Origin: Steinernema hermaphroditum
Lineage: Eukaryota > Nematoda > Chromadorea > Rhabditida > Steinernematidae
Direction: 5' to 3'
DNA: 64,000 nt
Assembly: GCA_030435675.1 (NCBI GenBank)
Contig: CM059623.1
Location: 9,822,012-9,886,011 of the forward strand
Shown: piece after piece, positions 24,301 to 35,169 of the stretch
Position numbering within the stretch: position 1 is the first letter of the stretch
How the letters are laid out: the number at the start of each line of letters is the position of its first letter
Translations under genes and position numbers: made by a program
Notes under the pieces: model-generated
Database searches by the model: none
What the model was told of the DNA's origin: nothing
What the model saw: only the letters and a program-made list of their open reading frames with translations

Positions 24301-24536
24301 TTATTTTTGGATGAGGAGCGGGGTCGGAGCGGTCGCAAATCCTTTATTTTGGCACAGTCTGGCGCATTACTGTAGGCTACAGTCGTCGCACTCTGATCAT
24401 CTCAAAGTTTCCAGCAGAATACTATGAAACATATGGACGATCCACACGATCCACGTAGCTCGAAGATCAGTGTTTTTGGAGAACTCGGTTTCGGTTCAAA
24501 GGTCATTTTGCGCTAATTATGTTTTATTATTAATTT

Positions 24537-24846
24537 GAAGTAGTGGTTTTAGCGCAGATGAGCGGGAGTAAGAAGCGCTTGGCTTCATCGTAATTTAGTA
24601 CGCGTTTTTTTCCATTGTTTGAATAAAAACTGTTGAAGAATGACGGCCTTGATAAGAGAGATATCCGCAGCAGTTCCAAAGCCTTGGCAACAATAACGCC
24701 GAGGACGCGAAACGGCGGAAGTTTCATAAGGAACTAGAGCGACGCGAAGCGGCGACACTGGAACGATGGAGGACTTCGAGGAATTTGAGGCTGTGGTTTT
24801 GGCACATATGAGTGGGAGTAAGAAGCGCCCGGCTCCATTGGACTAG
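24537..24846 (+). pseudogene. Two broken copies of the DNAJC17 C-terminal coding region
   Basis: At 24537-24589 the frame reads VVLAQMSGSKKR, and at 24700-24846 it reads EDAKRRKFHKELERREA followed, one base out of frame, by MEDFEEFEAVVLAHMSG and RPAPLD-stop. The intact gene has EDAKRRKFREELERREA and TEEFEAFEAAILAQMGG with RPVPMD. So these are partial, internally deleted copies of the neighbour; the J domain and RRM are absent. Confidence 0.8.
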
Positions 24847-25126
24847 TTACTTAATGAACGTTTTTGGTATTGAAAACCGTATCCCTATGTCGGTTTGGAG
24901 GTGTCCGGGTCCAGCTACCCAAGGGCGTTGGCGAACTGTACGGCGGTCTCATCGCGAGCGCCCTTCGTAAGTGTGCACGCGATTCACGGGCGGGCAGCGG
25001 ATGTGACAGCCGAGGAACCGCCCCCCTCCGATCGAGCGATCGACGTCGTTGTCTGGTCGCGCTGATTGCGTGCAGTGGGGCTTCCTTGCAATTGTCTTCC
25101 AATTCGACCGTTCAGGACGACCATTG

Positions 25127-28100
25127 ATGCTTAGTCGCGACGCCCTCGGCACGAGTACGTCGACGTCCTCAGCACAGCAGCAACAGGTCCTCTTCCCTTC
25201 CGTGCCGCAGATTCCTCCGCCGCCGCCTCCCCAGAGGAGGATTCACGGCACCGATGCGGGTGGCTATGGAGCGCACGCTCCGGTGAGTTCCCTATCTACA
25301 CTGTCTTTCTGGGGATCCACTCAGACGTCTAGGCGTCTTGATGTCTCCTAGACTGTCGTCTGGATCCAAAATTGTTCGTATGCAGGAGATGCAAAGAGAC
25401 AGTTTTCTAGACTGTCTGAAACGTGGATAATTATTTTGTGGGTGAGGCACGGGGACGGAGCGGTCGCAAATTCTTTGTTGGCACAGTCTGGCGCATTAAT
25501 GTAGGCTACAGTCGTCGCACTCTGATCATCTCAAAGTTTCCAGCAGAATACTATGTACATATTGTCGTAGACAACTAAATGTTTCCATTTTGACCCTTAC
25601 AACACTGTAACGGAAGTCGTTGTTTGTTTATCGTCGAAAGCTCTCGTGGGTGTTTCCGTTTCGAAATCGATGTTTCATCCGTTCTGATAACAAACACTCA
25701 TCAGGTTCTCTTAGTCACTGATCACCGGAAGGTCACCTGAGAATCTCCACCATTTCAGAACCAACTCAACTCCTTCCAGAGTGACGTTATGACGCACTCC
25801 CAGCAGTACAGCAATTACTTCAGTCCTGCACAGTCCACCGACGAGATGCATCCGCCGCAGGCGACGGCGCATCTCTACGGAACGCAGCCACTCAACTACT
25901 TCGGCCAGCCCTCCTCCAACGAATTCCACGGCGGCTACAACCCGCCCTATTACCCGCCGGATGTGAAGCCTTTTCATCAGCAGCAGATGCACCACATGCC
26001 GATGGGACCGGAGGTGGGTGGTTACTGTAGAATTGAAGACCCTCACACGGTGTTTTCTTTTCCTTATTTGTTTGGTGACGTTCGTCTTCTAGATGATGAA
26101 CAAGAACTTCCAACCCCCTCCTCAGATGGTGCCCATGCGCGCTTCCACCTCGAGCACGCATGCCTCTGCCAACGATCCCTGCACCCAGATCGCCCATGTC
26201 CTACAGTGCTACCAGCAGGTACAGCCCCTTTACCACCCGTGCCTATAATTCGGGTCTCAGGGTGGCGAAGAGCCTGAATACGTAAAGAAAGCCATAGAGA
26301 GTCTCGTCAAGAAGCTCAAAGACAAACGGACCGAACTAGATTCGCTTATCACCGCCGTCACTTCCGCCGGAAAGCATCCGACCACTTGTGTCACCATCCA
26401 GGTACCCTCTGTCCTGAACGCCGCACCGATCAACTGACCACTTCAGCGTTCCCTCGACGGACGTCTCCAGGTGGCGGGCCGCAAGGGGGTGCCGCACGTC
26501 GTGTACGCGAGGATCTGGCGCTGGCCGAACGTCAACAAGAACGAGCTGAAGAAACTGCCGATCTGCCAGATCACAAACGATAATCAGGACCTTATTTGCA
26601 TTAACCCCTATCATTATGAACGCGTTGTCTCGTCAGCCATTGGCAATATCGGTAAGCTCGCCAGAGTGAGAAAATAAACACCGAATCGAATTGGGTTACG
26701 GTAGGAAGGGGGAACGTCAAAAACGACCGGTCTGAGTGCAGGAAAAAGAAGACGTCCATTTCAGATATGGCAAATCTGCGCATCGACCTGCCCTCGAGTT
26801 CCGGTTGCTCCCAGCAGGGTGGAAGTCCTAACGCCGCCAGCCAAGTCCACCCGATAGCCTCTTGTCCGATGCCTCCGAACCAAGGAGGTCCTCCGGTAGC
26901 CAGGACGCCCCGCGTCGACATCAAGGAGCCCCTGCTAATGTACAGTCCGCACCAGCAGCCCTCGTGCGTCCTTTCGCACAACGCCGACGCGACCGCGCCA
27001 AGTAGCCCCTTCGGTGAATCCCCGATGTTTCATGTTTTCTGTTTAGATAGCGGCGATTGGATGACCGGCGTCGGTTCTGGAGATACGCCGCCGGTGCCCA
27101 CCGACACAAACAGTGCTTCGGCGATGCGGAGTGCCTCGCAGCAGGCGTTTACAAATTCTAACAGCGACCGGGCGCGCTACAACCATAGCGGCCGATGTGA
27201 GTGCTTCTCGCTCCGTTTGTTTTGTTTGTCAACGATTGCGAGAAGCGATAAGACTCGAAAGTGAACATTAATATTTTCAGATGACGTGGAAAGTGTACAA
27301 GTGCCCCCTATGTCCTGTAAGTACTCGGGGGAGGGAAACGCTCTAACGGGTGAACTGCTTTAGTGCCCGACCACTGGTGCTCGATATGCTACTACGAGCT
27401 GGACACACAGATCGGGGAGACGTTCAAGGTGCGCAAGGAACAGAACGAGGTCGTCATCGATGGATTCATGGATCCGGCCGGTGCGAAGAATGGTCGATTC
27501 TGTTTGGGGGCGCTGCCGAACGTGCATAGATGTGAGGCTTCCGAGAAGGCCAGGTGAGGAGTGAGTTCTGAGTGGTTAAATGTTTTACATCCAACCAACG
27601 ACCTTTTTCCTTAAACTCTCTCTCTTTAGGATACACATCGGAAAAGGTGTGTCCCTCCGCCAGGAGCCCGACGGCAGTGTCCACTTAACGTGCCTCTCCC
27701 AACAGGCGATCTTCGTCCGCAGCTACTATCTCGACTTCGAGCACAACCTCGTCTACGGCTCTGCCGTACACAAACTGACCACCGGCGCCAGCAAGAAGGC
27801 ATGACGCAGCTTCCTGCTTTCCCCTTATCTCGGGTCCTTTCAGATATTCGACCTCCGCTGGGCGTACGCCGAGATGCAGAAGCAGACGGAAAGTGCCAAC
27901 AAAGCGCTTTATATGCAGGCAGCTGCCGTGGCCGGTATCGTTTCCCACGTGAATCACTCGCTGATGGAGCACGCCGGAACGGGAGTCGATGACCTTCGCC
28001 GAGTGTGCTGCACCATCGCGCTGAGTTTCGTCAAGGGGTGGGGCTCGGGCTACAATCTACGAACTTCCATCAAGGAGACGCCTTGTTGGATGGAGATACA

Positions 28101-28164
28101 GCTGCACCGCCCGCTGCAGCTCTTGAACAGCGTTCTGACCAACAACACGGATATCGATGCGTAG
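25127..28164 (+). CDS. Co-Smad (SMAD4/sma-4-like), complete
   Basis: Exons 25127-25282, 25759-26013, 26093-26218, 26261-26401, 26447-26651, 26765-27196, 27281-27316, 27364-27553, 27630-27798 and 27844-28164; 676 residues. A long Gln/Pro/Tyr-rich N-terminal extension precedes the MH1 domain ([20 protein letters not shown]...[20 protein letters not shown]). The linker is Ser/Pro-rich. MH2 starts [18 protein letters not shown] and includes GVDDLRR and [10 protein letters not shown]. There is no C-terminal SSxS, so it is the common mediator that pairs with R-Smads. Intron 27799-27843 appears to be GC-AG. A 33-base GTGAAT...TTTAG segment at 27015-27047 could be an additional tiny in-frame intron. 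An acceptor ends 12 bases before the ATG. AATAAA at about 28303. Confidence 0.9.
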
Positions 28165-28440
28165 ACAAAGAAGATTACTGTACATAATGTGTCAGCTGCA
28201 TTTCACTTATACAAGCTCATTTTCACTTATGCTCATTCGTGTATTTCAAAAGCGACCTTAGTGTCCGGAATCCAGGTGCACTTGTTTGTTATTCGGTTGT
28301 GGAAATAAAAGTCACCTCTTTCGAAAAATGACGGTGAAAGCAGGGGCATCGTCCAAACAGATTGTGTGTGAGATCTATTTTGTGCGGCATCACCCGTTTA
28401 AGAGGATCTTGAGGCCCCTGCAACGGGTCTCTTGTCTCAA
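28165..28440. other. 3' flank of the Co-Smad gene
   Basis: Holds the polyadenylation signal and no gene; ends at the target-site duplication of the fold-back element. Confidence 0.4.
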
Positions 28441-29387
28441 TGCTCTCGGGGGTGCGTAACGATTTGACGCGAACGATTTGCCGCAGTAACGATTTGACGC
28501 GAACGATTTGACGCGAACGATTCGCCGCGAACGATTTGCCGCGAACGATTTGCCGCGAACGATTCGCCGCGAACGATTTGCCGCGAACGATTCGCCGCGA
28601 ACGATTTGCCGCGAACGATTTGCCGCGAACGATTTGCCGCGAACGATTTGACGCGGGGACAAATCTACTTGCCGCGCCAGGCAATTCGTTCCGGGACCAT
28701 TCTGTCGCCTTAGTTTCACCAATTTTCGACCTCTTTTTCGCTTTTTTCTTCGATTATCAAGCTGTTTGCTCCGTGTACGGCAGTACTAAGATATCAGCGA
28801 AGCTGTTAAGACAACAGGCTCGCCCTTCGGGCTCGCTTTAAATCAATAGGCATAGTCCTAAGCCGGAGCCTAAGCCAAGCCGGGGTTTGCCTAAGCCTAA
28901 GCCAAAAATGAATACAGGGCTCGCTTCGCTTGCTCGCAGCCTAAGTTTGTAGGCTGTTATCTTGTTAGTTATACTGGAAATCCGACAGAAACAGCTCGAT
29001 AATCGAAGAAAAAAGCGAAAAAGAGGTCGAAAATTGGTGAAACTAAGGCGACAGAATGGTCCCGGAACGAATTGCCTGGCGCGGCAAGTAGATTTGTCCC
29101 CGCGTCAAATCGTTCGCGGCAAATCGTTCGCGGCAAATCGTTCGCGGCGAATCGTTCGCGGCAAATCGTTCGCGGCGAATCGTTCGCGGCAAATCGTTCG
29201 CGGCGAATCGTTCGCGGCAAATCGTTCGCGGCGAATCGTTCGCGGCAAATCGTTCGCGGCAAATCGTTCGCGGCGAATCGTTCGCGTCAAATCGTTCGCG
29301 TCAAATCGTTACTGCGGCAAATCGTTCGCGTCAAATCGTTACTGCGGCAAATCGTTCGCGTCAAATCGTTCTGCTCCCTGCTCTCGG
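28441..29387. mobile_element. Fold-back MULE with 9-bp target duplication
   Basis: The element (28450-29378) is flanked by the direct repeat TGCTCTCGG at 28441-28449 and 29379-29387. Its arms, about 28450-28772 and 28984-29378, are near-perfect inverted repeats. The outer part of each arm is an array of a 14-bp unit (CGCGAACGATTTGC with ACG/CCG/AGT variants), about 15 units on the left and 19 on the right; the inner part is unique sequence shared by both arms. A roughly 210-bp loop separates them. The ends start GGG(T/A)GC. No transposase is encoded. The target-site length and long terminal inversions place it with Mutator-like elements, of a fold-back type. Confidence 0.85.
28855..28903. repeat. 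Degenerate telomere-like (GCCTAA)n block
   Basis: Within the loop of the fold-back element, GCCTAAGCC words recur five times with small gaps, resembling the nematode telomere repeat TTAGGC read on the other strand. Units are imperfect and the tract is short. Confidence 0.6.
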
Positions 29388-29577
29388 AAATGCCATTCTA
29401 GACTTCTGTCTGGATGTTATTTTTAGTTCACCGTGGAGACTGTCTAAATGAGTGTGAACTTCTAGAAGTCTATAATGAGCAACAATAAACAGAAATTGGG
29501 TAATTGACATGCCAAGTTAACATACATTTCTAATAGACATTTCACTTTAAAGGCATTCCTAAGGAACCATTAGATGT

Positions 29578-29685
29578 GCACGGATGGCCGAGTGGTCTAA
29601 GGCGCCAGACTCAAGCGAATTGCTTAACGCGACGGAGCGTTCTGGTATCGGTATCGATGCGTGGGTTCGAATCCCACTCCGTGCA
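29578..29685 (+). tRNA. tRNA-Leu(CAA) with intron
   Basis: A 7-bp acceptor stem (GCACGGA with TCCGTGC), D arm with GGCCGAGTGGTCTAAGG, anticodon stem CCAGA/TCTGG with CAA in the loop, a long class II variable arm and a GGTTCGAATCC T arm. A 24-base intron lies one base after the anticodon (29616-29639), the normal position for eukaryotic tRNA-Leu(CAA). Discriminator base A. All elements are intact. Confidence 0.95.
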
Positions 29686-29851
29686 AGAATTTTTTTGTAA
29701 CAGTCTTCTTGAATTGCCGCTGCCTCTTTTTTGGTACCTTGGACACGATTTCGCCATGCTAGTGGCCTTCATGGAACTTCTCTCGCTCGTTTGATGTTGT
29801 TTACGTGAATGCCACTGGATAGGGTGGATGTGCTGTGCTAAGATACGTCGC

Positions 29852-29924
29852 GGCCCTGTGGCCTAATGGATAAGGCGTCGGACTTCGGATCCGAAGATTG
29901 CAGGTTCGAATCCTGTCAGGGTCG
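29852..29924 (+). tRNA. tRNA-Arg(TCG)
   Basis: A 73-base cloverleaf without intron: acceptor GGCCCTG/CAGGGTC with one G-U pair, anticodon stem TCGGA/TCCGA around loop CTTCGGA giving anticodon TCG, and T arm CAGGTTCGAATCCTG. Discriminator base G. Confidence 0.95.
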
Positions 29925-30062
29925 ATATTTTTTCACGCGGGCATACCGTAGCCACGATGTAAGCGCAGATTAGTTGAGCGACACTTTATTAGTAATGAGG
30001 AAACAACCCGATTTATAGACGAAAAATACATGTCATAGAGCTGAACAAAAGCGCGCCAATCG

Positions 30063-31204
30063 CTATTTGCCTTTGACCACCGTAATGCCTTGTAGACTGG
30101 CGCCGACGATGTTCTTGTGCACCGACGAGGAAGTAGACAGATTCTGCGCGTCGGCTTCAGTAAGGAACTTCTGTAGATCGACGACTTTCGAGTCGACACG
30201 GTCCATCGAGTGGCTGAAGCGATTCCGGTGGATAAGGCACGAGAAAACGATGAAGACGACTAGTACAGGTGCTGAAAAGAGCCTTGATTACGGTGGAATC
30301 GAGAAAGGCGTACGGTACCTAACATGGCGGTTGTGATATATCCGATGTAATCGTATCCTACTGCATTGAATTTGACGAAGAAGATGACGCCTATTTCGAT
30401 TAGGAACAGCACCAATCCAATACAAGTCGAGAAAATCCACGATAAGTCAATGTAAAACCTGAAAAGCAGAGAATAAGATGTACGTTATTATCCTGTCGAC
30501 TCACTTTAGTCTAATATGGGGCGAGTCCTGAGTGCATCCGTTGGCTTCGATATACGGCAAAATACAAGTGGACATCATGAGGGCGAGCAGATGTACGGAG
30601 ACGAGCAGTGTGGTGACGACGCCGAGAATGATGAGCAGCGACGGTGGGGTGGAGGATTCGTACTGCAGCTCCACGAGGGCGACCATGGCAAAGCCGGCCA
30701 GCAGTGCCGACGTCCTGCTGCTCGCCTTGAGCTGCGCTCTGCTGAGGTCATATCGGTACTTCTCGAGGATGGAGAGCTCGCCACGATGCCTGAAAAGGGC
30801 AAACAGTTAGTCGAATCGGCTCGGCGCCGTGCTAACCTGGAAAGCGGGTGGAAAGAGTCAGGGGGAAGGGCGCCGTTGCCGGGTTCGGCGGCGCCCAAGT
30901 CGAAGCCGCTGTAACGGGCGGAAACGCCCGGAACGCTCTTCTCTACGGAGAAATAATTATCGCTGGAGGAAGTGTTCGCGGAAACGAGACTGCCGAAGCC
31001 GACGGCACTCTGCGGCAACGCCGATCTGGCGGAGAATGAGGCGATGGAGGAGGAGTAGCCGGAGACGCCACGGCGCGGAGGTGGCTGCACGGCTGGCTGC
31101 GAGGATCCGGAGTGCGTCGAGGATGAAGAAGGCTCCGGCTGGTGGAAGTCGATCGGTGGCGACGAGGAGGCGACGCTACTGAGCAGCGAGGTGCGCTCCA
31201 ACAT
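30063..31204 (-). CDS. orai-1: Orai store-operated calcium channel subunit
   Basis: Exons 30063-30271, 30319-30458, 30505-30789 and 30837-31204; 333 residues. Orai forms the plasma-membrane CRAC channel opened by STIM when ER calcium falls. The pore helix is unmistakable: [21 protein letters not shown], in which the last Glu is the selectivity filter (human E106) and the Arg of SSR matches R91. TM2 has [20 protein letters not shown]3 [22 protein letters not shown] (conserved Glu), TM4 [19 protein letters not shown], and a cytosolic tail with a short amphipathic helix for STIM binding. The N-terminal 122 residues are Ser/Pro-rich and poorly conserved. A TTTCCAG acceptor ends six bases before the ATG. 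Confidence 0.95.
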
Positions 31205-34200
31205 CGGCTGCTGGAAAGAGAGACAGAAGCGATAGAGAGCACGTCGGGAAGACCGGATCGGCGACGCAAAAACAACCTAGATCCTAGCGCTGCATAGCAC
31301 GTGCCGAATCTACATAAGCGCGCGCAAATGGCGAGAAAAACAAAGAGAGGAAGAGGTGTCCACAGATCCACAAAGTTGGCGGATTGGCTCAGACGAAAAA
31401 AGGAGTTCGCTCAACTACAAACTGACCGTTTTATCGCTACTCTACATCATTACAACGAGCGCTGTATTTACTGAAACGCACCGGTGACGCGAAAGGCTGG
31501 CGATCTGCGAGGAAAACGCACTTTGGAACAGACGGAAAATCCCCAGAGAGTTCGCTAAAAAGAGAAGAACCCGATAGTGTACCAGTTCAAGCTCTCTTGC
31601 TCCAATTGGGCAAGAAGGCACCGGGAAGTTGTGAAGTAGGTGTTGAGTCAACGTCTACTTTACACTAAATACATAAACAAAAAATACGTTAATCACACAA
31701 AAACCGGTGTTATGCAACTTCCCCGTGGCCTATTGCCTAAATAAAAAACACCTTTCGAGGCCGAAATGAAAAAAGAAGATACTGCACCGCTTGAAATGGA
31801 AAAAAATTCCAGAATGAGACACCGTAGTCAGTCCATTGATCACTCAGGGGCATTGTGCATTATTGTGCGAATATTGTGTCTGATTTTTGAGTGATTTTTT
31901 ATTTGAATTAACATATTCTTTGATTTCTGACGATTTCTATACTTAGGACTTCTTAATTTTGGATTTCAGCACTTATACGGATCTTGACTTATTACACTTA
32001 CGTTAACTGTCGTAGTACCAGTTAATCATATGAGTGAATTTCAACAGAATGATCCAAGAAGGTCATTTAGACAGAAGTCTAGCAGACTTCTGGAGAAATA
32101 CTCATATCTTCAAATCAAGAGGTCGGTCGGTTTCTTTCGATTTGGGACTGGTGTCATGTTTGCATGCTTTCCGAAATGACTTCACAGTCTACAGTTTGTT
32201 TGGGTGACCCTGTAGACACTGTCTAGACACTTCGGGAAATGCGGACAGCGGGCGTATAACGGCAGGGCTTTCATCATTCGCTAAGATGACCCATTTTTCT
32301 TCAAACCTATCCATTCAGAACACATACGGCTTTATAATCATAGGTTCTTGCAAAAACGGATCCAGTTACGTTTTTCGCGCGGAGCGTTCCATAATTTTGC
32401 GAAATTTTCACGCTTGTATGAATTCGATTTCGCAGCAAAAGGGATCAGAACGCAGAGCGAACAAAGGAATTCAGGGCGTCACGCGAAAAGGACACTGGCG
32501 TGGAGTTGAAAGGGACGAAAAAAGACAATAAAAATGTGCAAAAAACTGCCTAATCAGAAATGCATAGATAACGGAATATTGGTGTGAGTGTCGAGCAATG
32601 ATTACTGTATAACATGAGGTTACGGATAGAGATCGAATAACTGACTGCCCCAGATGAAAAATGATGAAGAATCAGGAAAATACACCAGTTTCGAAGGACC
32701 ACCTTTCAGCAGTCCTTGGCCTCCAGGGGAAACAGAGCTATAAACCGAGTCCACCACCTCCACGAGGTCAACAAGCATAAAAAAACAAGCAGAGGGTGCA
32801 AAAGGGAAACAGGAAAAGGCAGCCCGCCCCCTGGAAAGGAAGAAATGTGACGTACTCTGTCTTCGGGAGTTCCTCGACGAGCGGCAGAAGCGGAAGCGGG
32901 TCTTCGGCGTTCGTTTCCATTTTTTGGGTCTTTTCTCAGGCGGTGAACACGTCGCCGGACGGCTGGTGTCGTTCACTTGAAGGCGGCGAATCGATCGATG
33001 GATTAGCGCGCTCCTTTTCGCGGCGCCCTTCAGTGCACGCGTAAAATCAACAAATCGAGCGTCGCTTCCCGAGGCTTCTTATCAAACAGCCTCCATAAAA
33101 CGTTCCCAATCGATCGGTTGACTCAGCTCCCGCGCGGCTTCTCCATTAATCATCCGTCCTCGGCTTGTTCGCGCTTCTTATCTGATGCCGACGAAAACTC
33201 GCTTCGATCGGAAGATTCTATCGGCGATTGGCGAATTCGCGCACAAACAAGAGAGAGGTCTTCATGGTCCTACTTGAGGGAGTTGAAGAGGGCTATTTGT
33301 TGGAAAAAGGGGAAAGGGATTACAGGAAACAGGACGAGAGGAGAGATGATTCTTGAAGATAACACCTTTGACCGGTCAGCGCTTATTTCGGCGAACGACG
33401 ATGACTCAGCGAACGTTCGCGATCGTTGAAGAAGTGGAACAAAAAAGCAGAAGAGAGAAAGCTTTTTATAGATGGTTCGGCGAAGATATCGATTAGAACG
33501 CAAGGGACTGTTCACTGTTTTGCATCCCTATGGAAACTGTGATCATGCAGCGAGAAACGCACAAAAGCAGTCCTCTTTAATCTTCGGTAATAATAGAAGA
33601 ATATGTAGTGCGTACCTACATGACCATATAATCAAAAAGAAGCTAAACATATTGACATAAAAAAGAGAATGCAGATCAATGACTCCGATCACTGAGATCA
33701 ACATGAACCCAGTGATCTTGACGTCTAACCAGGCGCTCCACACTCAAGGTCGCAAAAGACAGAAAATTGCAAACGAGGCGAACGGGATCGTTAAACGGAA
33801 CAGTCATCGCTTGACACGTTTAATGGCAACAGAGTGCCATTTAATGAGAGGAAAAGGACGGAAATAGAAAAAAGTCATTTCATGACATTTTGATTGTTGG
33901 ATTCCTAGCCACGAGGTGTCCAGAGTCAGGGAACATTTCATTAGAAGTGCCTCTGTGGCAATCAAAAAGTCAGAGTCGAAAAGAACGACTTAAGGAGAAG
34001 AGAAGAAGCGATAGAAAGCTTTGCGATAAGCGACGAACCTTCGATCAAGGTGACGCCAGAAGGAATGTTAGAGGAAGAAGAAGAAGAGGATGACACCATT
34101 GTGTTCCGACAAGTCGGGTACATTCATCTCCAATTAATCCCCTAGGCAACCGGTTCGGTGGAAGTGGGCGGCGAGGGAACAAAAAAGTGCGCAAATTGGT

Positions 34201-34570
34201 AGGCTAGAGGTGTTTTTTGAGGATTAGCAGAAAATGAGATGTTTACTGAGATTCAGTGGGCATTCTCCGTTCGGTCAAAAGCAGATTTTATACAAGAATT
34301 TGGCAACACAGTTCAGTGGGTTTGGCCATTTGATAAGTTAACGGTTCACAACACAATTGACGTCTTATCATGGTTAGATAATGAACTGATCGCAAAGAGT
34401 TTTCGCCGCTAGGCTAATATATGGCAACGAAAAGATAAGAACGCCGTTCAGTCACTCGTTTTCAATTCCATAGACCTTGACGGTCGGCCCTAAGTGAAGA
34501 TCAAGATTCTAAGTCAACGTTGATATGGCAATATATTAAATTAAATCTGGTAAACATATTAAAAGCAGCT
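31205..34570. other. Gene-poor stretch with one orphan first-exon candidate
   Basis: On the minus strand at about 32855-32919 an ATG frame METNAEDPLPLLPLVEELP ends at a good GTACGTC donor, but no downstream exon fits: joining it to the Orai exon would break the frame. No other coding signal, repeat or RNA gene is seen. Confidence 0.3.
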
Positions 34571-34574
34571 GGAT

Positions 34575-35098
34575 TATCAATTTCTTCCTTTCTTTGGAAA
34601 GACTTCCTTTACAATTGTTGCAAAGAGGAAAATCGAGAATATAAACAATAAGAATAGCCGTATTAGTTCTCGTAACAGGGCAAGGAGGGCTAGAAAGTCA
34701 GGGTTGCCGGTTGGAGTTGCTTGGCTCACACGAGAGATCTATGGATATAAAAATATTCATATAAGTTGACAATTCCTTAGATCTTTCACTTTCTTCAAGA
34801 GTCAGCGTAAGTCAGCGTTGATATGAGCAGAACGTTTGGCAACATATTAGTGGTTTGACAATGTATTTCTTCCTTTCTTTGGAAGGATTTTACTTCCTCT
34901 ACAATTATCGTTGTTGCAAAGAGGAAAACCGAGAATAGAAACAATAAGAATAGCCGTATTAGTCATCGTAACAAGGGAGGGAGGACTAAAAAGTCAAGGT
35001 TGCCGGATGGACCTTATTGGCTCACGAATATAAAAATAGTCATATAAGTTGACAATTCCTCAGATCTTTCACTTTTCTTCATTTTGTGAAGGTTTCCG
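34575..35098 (+). repeat. Tandem duplication of about 240-280 bp
   Basis: The segment at about 34577-34800 (TTTCTTCCTTTCTTTGGAAA, CAATAAGAATAGCCGTATTA, AAGTTGACAATTCCT) recurs at about 34864-35098 with scattered substitutions and small indels. Non-coding in both copies. Confidence 0.85.
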
Positions 35099-35169
35099 TC
35101 TTCCATTAGTGCTGTTTTCGAAACTGAATATCACATGTTTTCCGCTTTGACCTTAAGATATTATGTTCC

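Larger units (their letters stand above)
23893..25126. repeat. Scrambled interval of DNAJC17 and Smad exon pieces
   Basis: Apart from the two pseudogene fragments listed below, a roughly 120-bp block at 24311-24428 recurs at 25441-25560 (about 90 percent identical by eye), and an AAGATCAGTGTTTTTGGA word at about 24455 repeats one near 24207. Together these show several rounds of local duplication between the DNAJC17 gene and the Co-Smad gene. Confidence 0.7.

Noticed and set aside
28450..29378. CRISPR-like direct repeats
   Set aside because: Repeats are contiguous 14-bp units with no spacers, arranged as an inverted pair, in a eukaryotic genome.
28289..29426. Long frames with repeating AANRSRQIVRGKSF peptide units
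   Set aside because: They are translations of the 14-bp tandem arrays in the fold-back element on both strands, not proteins.
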